This document shows, in pieces, positions 16,606-25,033 of a DNA stretch of 33,484 nt (the stretch's first letter is position 1; each line of letters begins with the position of its first letter). The notes under the pieces were generated by a model, which was not told the origin of the DNA, searched no databases, and saw only the letters and a list, made by a program, of their open reading frames with translations. The position numbers and the translations under genes are program-made. The stretch is taken from positions 1-33,484 of the forward strand of contig JBARRO010000267.1 of the NCBI GenBank assembly GCA_049644265.1. Reading direction: 5' to 3'. This DNA is from JBARRO01 sp049644265 (GTDB lineage Bacteria > Bacteroidota > Ignavibacteria > UBA10030).

Positions 16606-16622
16606 TGCCAATTGTCGTGCCA
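16606..16622 (-). promoter_or_regulatory. Candidate sigma-54 (-24/-12) promoter
   Basis: On the minus strand this reads TGGCAC-GACAA-TTGGCA, close to the consensus TGGCAC-N5-TTGCA. The -24 half is perfect; the -12 half has TTGG for TTGC, or one extra base of spacing. It lies about 70 bases ahead of the first gene of an operon that itself encodes a sigma-54 activator, which makes autoregulation plausible. Confidence 0.45.
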
Positions 16623-16913
16623 TGAAGTTGAGCGCGGGATGAAATGAACACTCGGTGTAAGTGATGAAGCATGAATGACCTGGAGGAAGAGATCGATTCG
16701 CAGGAAGAGGAAAAAAACGTGAGCTACGAGCCTTGTGTTGAATTATCCATCATCCCATAAATAATTATTGTTGAAAGCTTCGTCATCATGCTCGTTTTCG
16801 ATGATTTGTCTGCGATGAATTACTCCACACCGACTGAGGAAATTTTCAACAGAAAATCGACTTTCTTGGCACTGCAAATTGCGCGGGGCAATTCTGTTAA
16901 GTGTGGGAAACAA

Positions 16914-16927
16914 CGTACCTTGGTACG
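16914..16927. promoter_or_regulatory. Dyad CGTACC-TT-GGTACG, possible operator
   Basis: Perfect six-base arms around a TT centre, about 100 bases ahead of marR. MarR proteins bind short dyads, and NtrC-type activators bind upstream dyads, so either regulator is a candidate. The site is short and unproven. Confidence 0.3.
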
Positions 16928-17028
16928 CAAAAAATGTCCTTATTCTCTCATCGACTTCTGGCATCATGATTGATACCGTCAATGATTAGCTGCACACCCT
17001 TGAATTAACAATATCAGGAACTATTCCC

Positions 17029-17478
17029 ATGCCGACATCAGAGAACACCCTCGCAAAGTCAATGGCCGACGTTACTTATGAGTTGCTCGACCGTTGCCAG
17101 GTAAAGCGCGAACGCATCGCGTCACACCTGAAGCTTACGGTAGCGGAATTCAAGTTAATCCTGAGCTTCAAAGACGACACCATTTTGTCCGTACACCAGC
17201 TAATGGAACGCATGGCGCTCTCCAGCAGCCGATTGACGAGGATTGTTGACGGCCTGGTCGAAAAGAAATTCGTCCGCCGCAATATCGGAGAGAAAGACCG
17301 CAGGACTATTCAGATTCTCCTCACTCCCGAAGGAAAGAAGATCCAAGAGGAGTTGAACACAGCATACATCGACACGCATGAGGAAATCCTGGAGCTCCTT
17401 CCCCCCGAAGCACGAGAGTCTGTGCTCCTTGCCATGGAGAAACTGCGGGACGCCATGAAAGAGTGGGCCAGCGATTAA
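17029..17478 (+). CDS. MarR-family transcriptional regulator
   Basis: A 149-residue winged-helix protein spanning a standard MarR domain: LTVAEFKLILSFKDDTILSVHQLMERMALSSSRLTRIVDGLVEKKFVRR, then the wing GEKDRRTIQILLTPEGKKIQEEL and C-terminal dimerisation helices (PPEARESVLLAMEKLRDAMKEW). The wing residues DRR are the usual DNA contacts. Divergent from the electron-transfer operon and followed by its own terminator, so it is probably a single-gene transcript. Ligand and targets unknown; possible control of the divergent operon is inference from position. Confidence 0.92.
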   Translation: MPTSENTLAKSMADVTYELLDRCQVKRERIASHLKLTVAEFKLILSFKDDTILSVHQLMERMALSSSRLTRIVDGLVEKKFVRRNIGEKDRRTIQILLTPEGKKIQEELNTAYIDTHEEILELLPPEARESVLLAMEKLRDAMKEWASD

Positions 17479-17546
17479 CCGGTTCCGATAGAATCGGAGG
17501 GATCCTCCGCTGTTCCCCCATGGAGGACCCCGACGTTCCGGAACAA

Positions 17547-17575
17547 AAGCCTCAGAAAACCCTGAGGCTTTTTTT
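17547..17575 (+). terminator. Intrinsic terminator after marR
   Basis: Perfect nine-base stem AAGCCTCAG (17547-17555) / CTGAGGCTT (17562-17570), loop AAAACC, ending in a run of seven T. It is the cleanest rho-independent terminator in the window. Confidence 0.92.
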
Positions 17576-17758
17576 GTGCCCGTTTTGCCCAAATCTCCTT
17601 GAATTCCTTCCCTTTTTTCGCTACATAGTGTAGAGACAACGCTCCCGCTGGTCAAAGAAACCGCCCTCAGTAGACGTCGGACCTCGAAACCCAGTCGAGA
17701 CGAATGAACTGCGGCGGCGAGGCCATCGGGAATTTTTCGTTTTTGAAAGGGTCTTTCT

Positions 17759-18424
17759 CTGGACAATCTTTACGTTTTACCGATTTTGCTCTTTTCCATC
17801 GTCGTGCATGAGATCTCGCACGGCTATATGGCCCTGCGGCTGGGTGATACGACTGCCCGGGATATGGGGCGGCTGACACTCAACCCCATCCCCCATATCG
17901 ATCCGATCGGCTCCATCCTTATTCCGCTCATTTCGTTCATGACGGCCGGGACGGTCCTGATTGCATGGGCAAAACCGGTACCAGTAAACCCGATGAATTT
18001 CCGGAATATGAGGCGCGACGACATCCTTGTTTCTGTCGTCGGACCGCTTTCCAACCTCGTCGTTGCGCTTGTGTGCGCCCTGCTCTACGTGCTCACCACC
18101 CGGTTGATCGGCCCCCTCGAGGGCATCCCGGAAGGCGTGGAACATGAAGCTGCGACGTTTGTGACCAGGATGTTTTCGGTGGGCATCACGTTGAACATTT
18201 TCCTTGCCGTGTTCAACCTGATTCCCGTTCCCCCGCTGGACGGCTCCCACGTCGTCTCGTCCCTGCTCCCGGAAAGTGTCGGGGAACGGTTCCGACAGAT
18301 CGGGTTCATGGGTATTCTTATCATTCTGATTCTGATGCGCCTGGAGCCGTTCCGCCAGCTGGTATTTTCGATTGTGCTGGCGATCCGGACTCCGTACATC
18401 TTTCTCGTGAATCAACTTCTATGA
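17759..18424 (+). CDS. M50 family (site-2-type) membrane metalloprotease
   Basis: A 221-residue membrane protein of the short S2P/YwhC-like group. The zinc motif HEISH sits at residues 17-21, followed by LTLNPIPHIDPIGSILIP and the second catalytic segment NLIPVPPLDGSHV, whose Asp is the third zinc ligand. There are about five or six hydrophobic segments. The frame has no ATG or GTG near the start. CTG 17759, seven bases after AAAGGG, gives DNLYVLPILLFSIVVHE, matching the usual family start; TTG 17786 is the alternative but cuts into the first helix. Such proteases cleave membrane-bound regulators; the target is unknown. It overlaps the next gene by ATGA. Confidence 0.88.
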   Translation: MDNLYVLPILLFSIVVHEISHGYMALRLGDTTARDMGRLTLNPIPHIDPIGSILIPLISFMTAGTVLIAWAKPVPVNPMNFRNMRRDDILVSVVGPLSNLVVALVCALLYVLTTRLIGPLEGIPEGVEHEAATFVTRMFSVGITLNIFLAVFNLIPVPPLDGSHVVSSLLPESVGERFRQIGFMGILIILILMRLEPFRQLVFSIVLAIRTPYIFLVNQLL

Positions 18425-19473
18425 AAGACGACCGCCGCAGGATTCTTGCTCTCGCGGAGGGAAAATTCAGTCCGTTGCGTTCTAAAACCGCCAACGGCGC
18501 TATCGTGTATATGCCCGAGCAGGTGGTTGCGGTTATCGACAGCACCAAGCCCGGAATGACGGCCGGGCAAGTCCTGGGATACGGAGGCGATATCCCGGTT
18601 GTGAAGAATCTTGAGGAAGGGTTGCGATTCAAGCCGACACACTTGTTGATCGGCATTGCCCCTCCGGGCGGGCGGCTTCCCGATTCCTGGAGAGAAGACA
18701 TCAAGAGCGCAATGAGGAACAAGCTCCATATCCTCAGCGGACTTCACACGATCCTCTCCGACGATCCTGATTTTGCCACGACCGCAAAAGAGACCGGCGT
18801 GACAATCACCGATTACCGGAAGATACCGCCGGAGTCGGAAGTGATTCCAAAGGGAAGCTGGAAAACACGGCCGGCCAAAGTGGTCTTGAGCGTCGGGACT
18901 GACTGCAATATCGGGAAGATGACCACATCGATTCAGCTCACCAAGGAATTCGAGCAGCGTGGACTCAAGGCGGATTTTGTTGCAACGGGTCAGACTGGCA
19001 TGCTCATTCGGGGACGGGGAATCGCCGTCGATTCCGTCATCAGCGACTACACTGCGGGCTGCATCGAGAAGGAAATTGATCAATCAGTCACAGAGGGCTA
19101 CAAGTATGTATTCGTCGAAGGTCAGGGGGCATTGACACATATGGGGTACTCGGCAGTCACGCTCGGATTGATCCATGGCTCAATGCCGGACGCGTTCATC
19201 CTCTGCCATCAGCCGACACGACTGAAGGATGATTACGGACATACGCTTCCAACCCTCAAGGAAGCCATCAGGATTCATGAAGATTCTGTCGCACATTTCC
19301 GGAAAACGCGTGTTGTGGGAATCGGCATGAATTCCATCGGATTGTCGGACGATGAGTCAAAAGAGTGGTCAGGAAAGACTGAGGAAGAAACCGGCCTGCC
19401 GGCGGTCGATACGTTTCGATTCGGCGCAGGAAAACTTGCCGACGCGTTGTTAAAATATTTTGAACAAATGTAA
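18421..19473 (+). CDS. DUF1611 family (DgcN-like) ATP-binding protein
   Basis: A 350-residue DUF1611 protein. The N-terminal Rossmann-like part (about 1-145: QVVAVIDSTKPGMTAGQVLG, PTHLLIGIAPPGGRLP) is followed by a P-loop NTPase-like domain with LSVGTDCNIGKMTTSIQL (about 156-173), VFVEGQGALTHMGYSAV and FILCHQPTRL. Characterised members (DgcN) are reported to acetylate D-glutamate in D-amino-acid breakdown, usually beside an epimerase gene; no epimerase is seen here. It overlaps the M50 protease by four bases and precedes lysA and asd, so a link to diaminopimelate or peptidoglycan amino acids is possible (inference). Confidence 0.88.
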   Translation: MKDDRRRILALAEGKFSPLRSKTANGAIVYMPEQVVAVIDSTKPGMTAGQVLGYGGDIPVVKNLEEGLRFKPTHLLIGIAPPGGRLPDSWREDIKSAMRNKLHILSGLHTILSDDPDFATTAKETGVTITDYRKIPPESEVIPKGSWKTRPAKVVLSVGTDCNIGKMTTSIQLTKEFEQRGLKADFVATGQTGMLIRGRGIAVDSVISDYTAGCIEKEIDQSVTEGYKYVFVEGQGALTHMGYSAVTLGLIHGSMPDAFILCHQPTRLKDDYGHTLPTLKEAIRIHEDSVAHFRKTRVVGIGMNSIGLSDDESKEWSGKTEEETGLPAVDTFRFGAGKLADALLKYFEQM

Positions 19474-19570
19474 ATTGTCGATTGTAGATTTATGCAAAAC
19501 TCATTTGAGATTTGACATTGTTCTTAACTTTGAAACTTGAACTTTAAACTCTGAACCTGTCCGCTTTTTC
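19474..19570 (+). repeat. 'ATTGTCGATTGTAGATTT' word-repeat spacer
   Basis: The spacer holds AATTGTCGATTGTAGATTTA followed by TTTGAAACTTGAACTTTAAACT. Close relatives occur at 24835-24885 and 24993-25014, and the second half resembles 21917-21965 after asd. These are dispersed low-complexity intergenic words with no visible coding content. Confidence 0.6.
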
Positions 19571-20839
19571 ATGACGCATTTTAAGTACAAAGACAACCAG
19601 TTCTACTGCGAAGACACACTTCTCAAAGAAATTGCCGAGGAGTATGGTACGCCGCTCTACGTCTACAGCAAGAACCAAATCGTGGAGAACTACCGTTCAA
19701 TCAACGGAGCGTTTGGGGAAAACGATCACGTCGTGTGCTATGCCCTCAAGGCGAATTCAAATCCGGCAATCCTCAAGCTGCTGGCCGATGAAGGAGCGGG
19801 TGCGGACGTCGTTTCCTCCGGAGAGCTGTATCTCGCGCTCCGATCCGGGTTTTCGCCCGACAAAATAGCGTTTGCGGGAGTCGGAAAGCGGGAGGACGAA
19901 ATTGAGTATGCGCTCAAGGAGAACATTCATTCGCTGAACGTCGAATCGGTCCAGGAACTCCAGGCCATTTCACGGGTTGCTAACCGGCTTCAGGCAAAAG
20001 CCCGGGTCTCCCTCCGGATCAATCCGGATATCAGCGCAGAAAGTCATCCGTACATCACCACCGGCCTGCAGTCCAACAAATTCGGCATCCCGGCGGTGAA
20101 AGCGCTTGAAACGTTCCGTTTTGCCGCAACGCTTCAGTCCATCGAGGTCGTTGGCGTTCACGTCCACATTGGTTCTCAGATCACGAAGGTTGATCCCTTT
20201 GTCGCAACGGCGAAATACATTGCCGATCTGGTCCAGAAAGTCCGCCAGGAAGGCATTCATCTCACGCATGTAGATTTTGGGGGAGGGATTGGCACCCGGT
20301 ATTTCAACGCGATCCAGAATGAAGCTCTGCCGAAAGAAGACGCTACTCAGGACACCATCCCCACACCGGCCGACGTCGTCGCAGCCATCCTGCCGATCCT
20401 GACCACGACGGGATGTTCTCTCTGGCTTGAGCCGGGGCGCTCCATGGTCGCCGATGCCGGCGTCCTCCTGACCCAGGTCCTTTACCAGAAGGAAAACGGT
20501 GCCAAGAAATTCATCGTCGTTGATGCCGGAATGAACGATCTCCTGCGTCCGAGTCTCTACGACGCGCACCACCAGATCGTTCCTCTTATTATCGACACCT
20601 ACGAGCACGAGAAAGTCGATGTGGTCGGCCCGATCTGCGAGTCGGGAGATTTCCTCGCCCGCGAACGGGAGCTTTGCAAAGTCAAGCAATCGGACTACCT
20701 GGCGGTGTTAACCACAGGCGCGTATGGCTTTGTCAACACATCGAACTACAACGCCAGATTGCGCCCCGCAGAAATTCTTGTGAACGGAGATCGGATCCGG
20801 GTTGTTCGAAAGAGGGAGACTTACGAAGATCTTATCTAG
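19571..20839 (+). CDS. lysA: Diaminopimelate decarboxylase
   Basis: A 422-residue fold-type III PLP enzyme that converts meso-diaminopimelate to L-lysine. The PLP lysine is K60 (CYALKANSNPAIL). Other visible family motifs are HVHIGSQIT, the phosphate-binding VDFGGGIGTRY, EPGRSMVADAGVL, VDAGMNDLLRPSLYDAHH and the active-site CESGDFLARERE. Full length and all motifs intact. It lies 97 bases after the DUF1611 gene and ahead of asd, so two steps of the aspartate/lysine pathway are side by side. No clear Shine-Dalgarno precedes ATG 19571. Confidence 0.97.
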   Translation: MTHFKYKDNQFYCEDTLLKEIAEEYGTPLYVYSKNQIVENYRSINGAFGENDHVVCYALKANSNPAILKLLADEGAGADVVSSGELYLALRSGFSPDKIAFAGVGKREDEIEYALKENIHSLNVESVQELQAISRVANRLQAKARVSLRINPDISAESHPYITTGLQSNKFGIPAVKALETFRFAATLQSIEVVGVHVHIGSQITKVDPFVATAKYIADLVQKVRQEGIHLTHVDFGGGIGTRYFNAIQNEALPKEDATQDTIPTPADVVAAILPILTTTGCSLWLEPGRSMVADAGVLLTQVLYQKENGAKKFIVVDAGMNDLLRPSLYDAHHQIVPLIIDTYEHEKVDVVGPICESGDFLARERELCKVKQSDYLAVLTTGAYGFVNTSNYNARLRPAEILVNGDRIRVVRKRETYEDLI

Positions 20840-20896
20840 CGGTCAGCGAGAAGCGGACTGCTTCTACTGACTGCTGACAGCTGATTGCTGACAGCT
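20838..20896 (+). repeat. TCAGC/CTGACAGC word-repeat between lysA and asd
   Basis: It contains AGCGGTCAGCGAGAAGC, the short hairpin GAAGC-GGACT-GCTTC, then CTGACTGCTGACAGCTGA and GCTGACAGC. Related to the words at 6943-6971. It could form weak RNA structure between the two genes, but there is no T-run. Confidence 0.55.
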
Positions 20897-20921
20897 TTCC
20901 AAGTTCTACCATGGAGCACCA

Positions 20922-21911
20922 ATGAAACTTCACGATGTCGCAGTTGTCGGAGCCACGGGCCTTGTCGGGCGGACAATGGTCAAGGTCCTTGAAGAGAGAA
21001 ATTTCCCGGTGAACCGGCTGATCTTGCTCGCTTCGGAGAGATCAAAGGGACGCGAAATTCCTTTCCACGGGAAATCGATCCAGGTTCACATCCTCGAACC
21101 GGACCAGTTCCGGCATGTTGAATTCGCCCTGTTCTCTGCGGGTGCACGTGTGAGTTCTGAGTTCGCTCCTGTGGCAGTCAAACACGGCGCGGTTGTTATC
21201 GACAACAGCAGTGCATTCCGGTCCGAGGAGCAAATTCCCCTTGTCGTCCCCGAAGTCAATCGGAAGCAAATCTTCAAACATCAGGGCATTATCGCCAACC
21301 CGAACTGTGCGACCATCCAGCTTGTTGTGGTTCTCAAACCCCTTCACGACGCCAAAGTGATCAAACGTGTCGTGGTGTCGACGTACCAATCAGTGAGCGG
21401 TGCCGGAAAGAAAGGCCTGAATCAGCTGAATGACGAGCTCGCACACCGTACGGGCGATACGGTATTTCCGCATCCCATAGCCGACAACGCCCTTCCCCAC
21501 ATCGATGTATTCTTCGACGACGGCTATTCAAAAGAAGAGTACAAGATCATGAACGAGACGAAGAAGATCATGGGGGCAAACATCAAGGTTACCGCAACCG
21601 CAGTTCGTGTACCGGTTGCGAGCGGACACAGCGAATCGGTGAACATTGAGTTTGATAAATCCTGTACCCCTGAGGATGTGCGCGACATCCTTCGTAACGC
21701 TCCAGGAGTCGTGCTTCAGGACGATCCAAAGAACAATGTGTATCCGTTGGCTCTCCATGCAAGCGGCAAAGACGATGTCTTTGTCGGAAGGATCCGAAAG
21801 GACGAGACGGTGAAGAACGGAATCAATTTGTGGATTGTCGCCGACAACGTGCGCAAAGGTGCCGCAACGAATGCTGTGCAGATTGTCGAGGCGTTGGCGT
21901 TGGGAAGGTAG
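20922..21911 (+). CDS. asd: Aspartate-semialdehyde dehydrogenase
   Basis: A 329-residue enzyme that reduces aspartyl phosphate to aspartate semialdehyde with NADPH, the branch point to lysine/diaminopimelate, threonine and methionine. The Rossmann motif VAVVGATGLVGRTMVKVLEERNFP opens the protein; catalytic C129 is in NPNCATIQL. YQSVSGAGKKGLNQL and the substrate/catalytic segment RVPVASGHSESVNIEF follow. GGAG lies about 6 bases ahead of ATG 20922. Together with lysA it suggests a diaminopimelate-synthesis locus. Confidence 0.97.
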   Translation: MKLHDVAVVGATGLVGRTMVKVLEERNFPVNRLILLASERSKGREIPFHGKSIQVHILEPDQFRHVEFALFSAGARVSSEFAPVAVKHGAVVIDNSSAFRSEEQIPLVVPEVNRKQIFKHQGIIANPNCATIQLVVVLKPLHDAKVIKRVVVSTYQSVSGAGKKGLNQLNDELAHRTGDTVFPHPIADNALPHIDVFFDDGYSKEEYKIMNETKKIMGANIKVTATAVRVPVASGHSESVNIEFDKSCTPEDVRDILRNAPGVVLQDDPKNNVYPLALHASGKDDVFVGRIRKDETVKNGINLWIVADNVRKGAATNAVQIVEALALGR

Positions 21912-21985
21912 GTGCGGGTTTCGAGTTTCAAGTTTAGAGTTTAAAGTTCAATGTTCAAAGTTATTGAATGCTGACCACTATTGTC

Positions 21986-22885
21986 ATGAACAAGAACATT
22001 CTTTCCTTCACGCTCATCATCGTTGTTAGTTCTCTTCTTAGTTGCTCTAAAGATCAGGGCAACAAGGAGGTGGATGTCAAAACGTTCCCTCTCAAGGGCG
22101 AGGTGGTAAAGATCGACAGAGAGAAGCACCGGGTGATGATCGCACACGAAGAAATCCCGAATTACATGGCTGCGATGACGATGCCATTCAAGGTGAAAGA
22201 CACCACGCTTCTTGACGTTGCCCAGCCGGGAGATTCGGTGCAGGGACTTCTGGCCGTCTCACGGACAGAAAGCTGGATCGCTTCCCTGACACTGCTCGGC
22301 AAGGGCGAGGTTCCAGACCAGGCAGCGGAACAGGCCCTCCTCCTGAGCAAGTTGTTCAAGGAAGGCGAACCACTTCCGGATGTTGTGTACACCAATCAGA
22401 ACGGAAACAACCTTCGCTTGAACAAGTATCGCGGCCAAGTTGTGGCTCTCACATTCATTTATACGCGCTGCCCTCTTCCGGATTTCTGCATCCGGATGAG
22501 TTCCAGTTTTGCCAAAGTTCAGAAAGCCCTTGCACGCGACGCGTCTCTCCGCAACAAGTGGCATTTGGTGTCCATTTCATTCGACCCGAAATTTGACTCG
22601 CCGAAGGTCCTGAGATCCTACGGCCAGACGTACACTTCTGATTTCGCGACCTGGGATTTCGTGACAACGAGCGAGCAATCCCTTGCGAAGCTCGCCGAAG
22701 GATTGGACTTATACGTTCAACCGGGCGAAGGCGGACTTATCGACCACACCTTGCGGACGGTCCTCCTCGATCAGGACGGAAGGCTGGTTAAGGTCATCAA
22801 GGGAAACGACTGGACGCCTGAAGACTTAGCCAATGATATTCGAGGTCTTATTAAAGACCATTCTGTCAACCACGAAGGGCACTAA
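21986..22885 (+). CDS. CusF-SCO1/SenC fusion lipoprotein
   Basis: A 299-residue lipoprotein. The signal has lipobox LLSC with C20 as the lipid-bearing Cys. Residues about 36-105 form a CusF-like copper domain (GEVVKIDREKHRVMIAHEEIPNYMAAMTMPF). Residues about 125-290 form the SCO1/SenC thioredoxin fold, with copper ligands C162 and C168 (YTRCPLPDFCIRMS) and H254 (IDHTLRTVLLD). The Cys spacing is CX5C, not the CX3C of classical SCO. It probably delivers copper to a cytochrome oxidase in the periplasm, but no oxidase gene is nearby. ATG 21986 is preferred over 21968 because the signal peptide begins there. Confidence 0.92.
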   Translation: MNKNILSFTLIIVVSSLLSCSKDQGNKEVDVKTFPLKGEVVKIDREKHRVMIAHEEIPNYMAAMTMPFKVKDTTLLDVAQPGDSVQGLLAVSRTESWIASLTLLGKGEVPDQAAEQALLLSKLFKEGEPLPDVVYTNQNGNNLRLNKYRGQVVALTFIYTRCPLPDFCIRMSSSFAKVQKALARDASLRNKWHLVSISFDPKFDSPKVLRSYGQTYTSDFATWDFVTTSEQSLAKLAEGLDLYVQPGEGGLIDHTLRTVLLDQDGRLVKVIKGNDWTPEDLANDIRGLIKDHSVNHEGH

Positions 22886-22892
22886 GAACACG

Positions 22893-22942
22893 CCTGCCTG
22901 CCCGCCTCGGGCGAATTCAAAGTGACAGGCGGGCGTGCAAGC
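22893..22942. repeat. GC-rich imperfect inverted repeat
   Basis: GCCTGCCTGCCCGCCT (22893-22908) faces ACAGGCGGGCGTGCAAGC (22926-22942), with GCCCGCCT (22900-22907) and AGGCGGGC (22927-22934) pairing perfectly. It interrupts a CACGAAGG...CACGAAGG direct repeat (starting 22872 and 22942), which looks like insertion into an older word-repeat. It could also terminate the SCO1 transcript. Confidence 0.6.
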
Positions 22943-22961
22943 ACGAAGGAAATGAACTAGA

Positions 22962-24827
22962 GTGAAGACCGACTTTAGAAAACGGCTGAAGCAGGGACCG
23001 ATTCTGTGCGATGGTGCGATGGGGACTGTCCTCGACCTGTACGAGTACGATGAGCTTCCCCACGAGATCCAGAACATCAAGAATCCGGACATCGTGGAGC
23101 GCGTTCACCGCGAATACATTGAAGCTGGCGCCGAGATTATTCAGACCAACACGTTTTCTGGAAACCGTTTGCGCCTTGTGCAGTATCATTTCGAGAACAA
23201 GGTAGAAGAATTAAACCGGACAGGAGTCGAAATCGCACGACGCGCTGCCGGAGATTCCGTTTACGTTGCGGGTTCGGTCGGGCCGAGCGGAAAACTCCTG
23301 GAGCCGATCGGCAAACTCAAGCTTAGCGAAGTGCGTGACGCCTTCAAGGAACAGATCGAGATCCTCCTGAAAGCCGGCGTTGACCTTCTCATGCTCGAGA
23401 CGTTCGTCAGTCTTCACGAGCTTGACGAAGCGATCGCAGCCGCCAAGGAGCTGACCAAGATTCCCATTGTTGCCCAGAAGGCTTTTCCCGAAGACGGTTC
23501 GATTCTTTCCGGGTCGTTCCCCGTGGAAGTGGCAGAGCATCTGATTAGCAAAGGCGTCGACGTCGTCGGTGCAAACTGTACCGTCGGCCCGCAGCGCATG
23601 TTCAGCATTATCCGAAGTATGTACAAGGATGGCGTCGTCCTGTCCGCCCAGCCCGCGGCGGGAATCCCCACCCTGCTGAACGGCCGCGCCCTTTATCATA
23701 CATCTCCGGAATACCTGGCTCAATACGCGAGAGAATTGCTGCAGGCCGGCGTGACATTGATTGGCGCCTGCTGCGGCTCCACCCCATCGCATATCCGGGC
23801 GATGCGCCATGTTCTGGATGAATTCAAGGGCAAGCCGCCCGAAGTCGCCGTCCGCGAACAGGCTCCCGCAAAGCCCAGCCGGACTGAGATTTCCGTAGCC
23901 ACAGAAGAAGCCAGACGGGATGAGCGATCGCGCTTCGCAAAGAACCTCGGCAGCAGGTTTCTCACCAGTGTTGAGCTTGACATTCCGCGCGGTTTGGACA
24001 TGTCCTCCGTCCTCGACGGCGCACGGTATCTGCATCAGTATGGAATCGATGCGATCAACATTACCGACGGAGCACGAGCCCGGCTGCGCATGAGTTCGCT
24101 GGCAATCTCTCAGATGGTGCAGCATCAGGTTGGTATCGAAGCCATGATGCATCTGACGACCCGCGACAGGAACATGATCGGATTGCAGGCTGAGCTCCTG
24201 AGCGCGCACGCGCTGGGCCTCAGGAACGTCCTCTTCATTACGGGCGACCCGACCAATATCGGCGACTATCCTCAGGCATCGTCTGTGTTTGACGTCGATT
24301 CAGCAGGACTGATCCGCGCTGCAACCTCCATGAACAAGGGCCGTGACCTGATGGGAAATTCCATCGAAGAGCCTACATCGTTCTTCGTCGCGTGCGCGGT
24401 AAACGCCATGGCGGATAATCTTGACGCAGAAATCCAAAAACTGGAGAAGAAAGTTGCCGCGGGTGCTCACATTGTGTATACCCAGCCCATTTACGAAATG
24501 CGGACCCTGGAGCAACTCCTCAAGCGCACCGAACAATGGAAAATTCCAATCATGCTCGGCTTATTGCCTTTGCGAAGCTACAAGCACGCCGAGTTTCTCC
24601 ACAACGAGATCCCCGGCATGACAATCCCATCGTGGATTCGTGAAAAGCTGCGGACCTCGGGAGACAAAGCTTCTTCAATCGGCGTGGAAATAACCATCAA
24701 CTTTCTCAACGAAGCAAAATCTTCCGTTGCTGGCGCCTACATTATGCCCCCGTTCAAGAAGTACGAGATCGTGCCGAAGATTCTGGAGGGAGTGGGATTG
24801 TTGGAGGAAGAGAAAAGGAAGTTGTAG
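22962..24827 (+). CDS. Bifunctional homocysteine S-methyltransferase / methylenetetrahydrofolate reductase
   Basis: A 621-residue two-domain enzyme like YitJ. Domain 1 (about 1-300) is a zinc-dependent homocysteine methyltransferase: GPILCDGAMGT, TNTFSGN, and the zinc ligands C206 (GANCTVGP) and C270/C271 (GACCGSTPSHI). Domain 2 (about 325-621) is a MetF-type FAD TIM barrel: SVELDIPRGLD, INITDGARARLRMSS, MHLTTRDRN, LFITGDPTNIGDYP, YTQPIYEMRTLEQLL. The fusion makes methyl-THF and may use it or S-methylmethionine to methylate homocysteine. The start is GTG 22962 with a loosely placed AAGGAA upstream. It stands alone, after the SCO1 fusion gene. Confidence 0.93.
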   Translation: MKTDFRKRLKQGPILCDGAMGTVLDLYEYDELPHEIQNIKNPDIVERVHREYIEAGAEIIQTNTFSGNRLRLVQYHFENKVEELNRTGVEIARRAAGDSVYVAGSVGPSGKLLEPIGKLKLSEVRDAFKEQIEILLKAGVDLLMLETFVSLHELDEAIAAAKELTKIPIVAQKAFPEDGSILSGSFPVEVAEHLISKGVDVVGANCTVGPQRMFSIIRSMYKDGVVLSAQPAAGIPTLLNGRALYHTSPEYLAQYARELLQAGVTLIGACCGSTPSHIRAMRHVLDEFKGKPPEVAVREQAPAKPSRTEISVATEEARRDERSRFAKNLGSRFLTSVELDIPRGLDMSSVLDGARYLHQYGIDAINITDGARARLRMSSLAISQMVQHQVGIEAMMHLTTRDRNMIGLQAELLSAHALGLRNVLFITGDPTNIGDYPQASSVFDVDSAGLIRAATSMNKGRDLMGNSIEEPTSFFVACAVNAMADNLDAEIQKLEKKVAAGAHIVYTQPIYEMRTLEQLLKRTEQWKIPIMLGLLPLRSYKHAEFLHNEIPGMTIPSWIREKLRTSGDKASSIGVEITINFLNEAKSSVAGAYIMPPFKKYEIVPKILEGVGLLEEEKRKL

Positions 24828-25033
24828 GCTGTAATTGTCGATTCACGATTGTCCATTGTAGATTTAAGTTGAAAGTTGAATGTTGAAGAAAAAGATAGGA
24901 TAAGTAGATAGACAAGAGAAAAACCTAGTCATGGTGAGCGTAGTCGAACCATGTTCCGAGCAGTGTGAGCCGTTAGAAGATATAGATTGCGTGAATTGTC
25001 AATTGTAGACATTACTATCCGAGGTAGGCTCCA
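24828..25033. repeat. Repeat-rich spacer with CATGGT...ACCATG dyad
   Basis: It contains ATTGTCGATTCACGATTG and ATTGTAGATTTAAG near 24837-24867, AATTGTCAATTGTAGACATT near 24995-25014, and GTCATGGTGAGCGTAGTCG with the dyad CATGGT (24930-24935) / ACCATG (24948-24953). The latter resembles the 'GGTGAGC..GTCGAACC' repeat dispersed in many Bacteroidota/Chlorobi genomes. No gene seen. Confidence 0.6.

Larger units (their letters stand above)
16538..17028. other. 491-base divergent intergenic region
   Basis: It lies between the minus-strand electron-transfer operon and the plus-strand marR gene, and is AT-richer than its flanks. It holds the sigma-54-like site at 16606-16622, a short dyad ACAC-TCG-GTGT at 16648-16658, and the dyad CGTACC-TT-GGTACG at 16914-16927. 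Short frames here (16671-16760 plus, 16743-16982 minus, 16788-16973 plus) show no family resemblance or ribosome-binding site and are not called genes. Confidence 0.7.

Noticed and set aside
16671..16982. Three short open frames in the divergent intergenic region
   Set aside because: No ribosome-binding site, no recognisable residues pattern, and two of them overlap on opposite strands; treated as non-coding.
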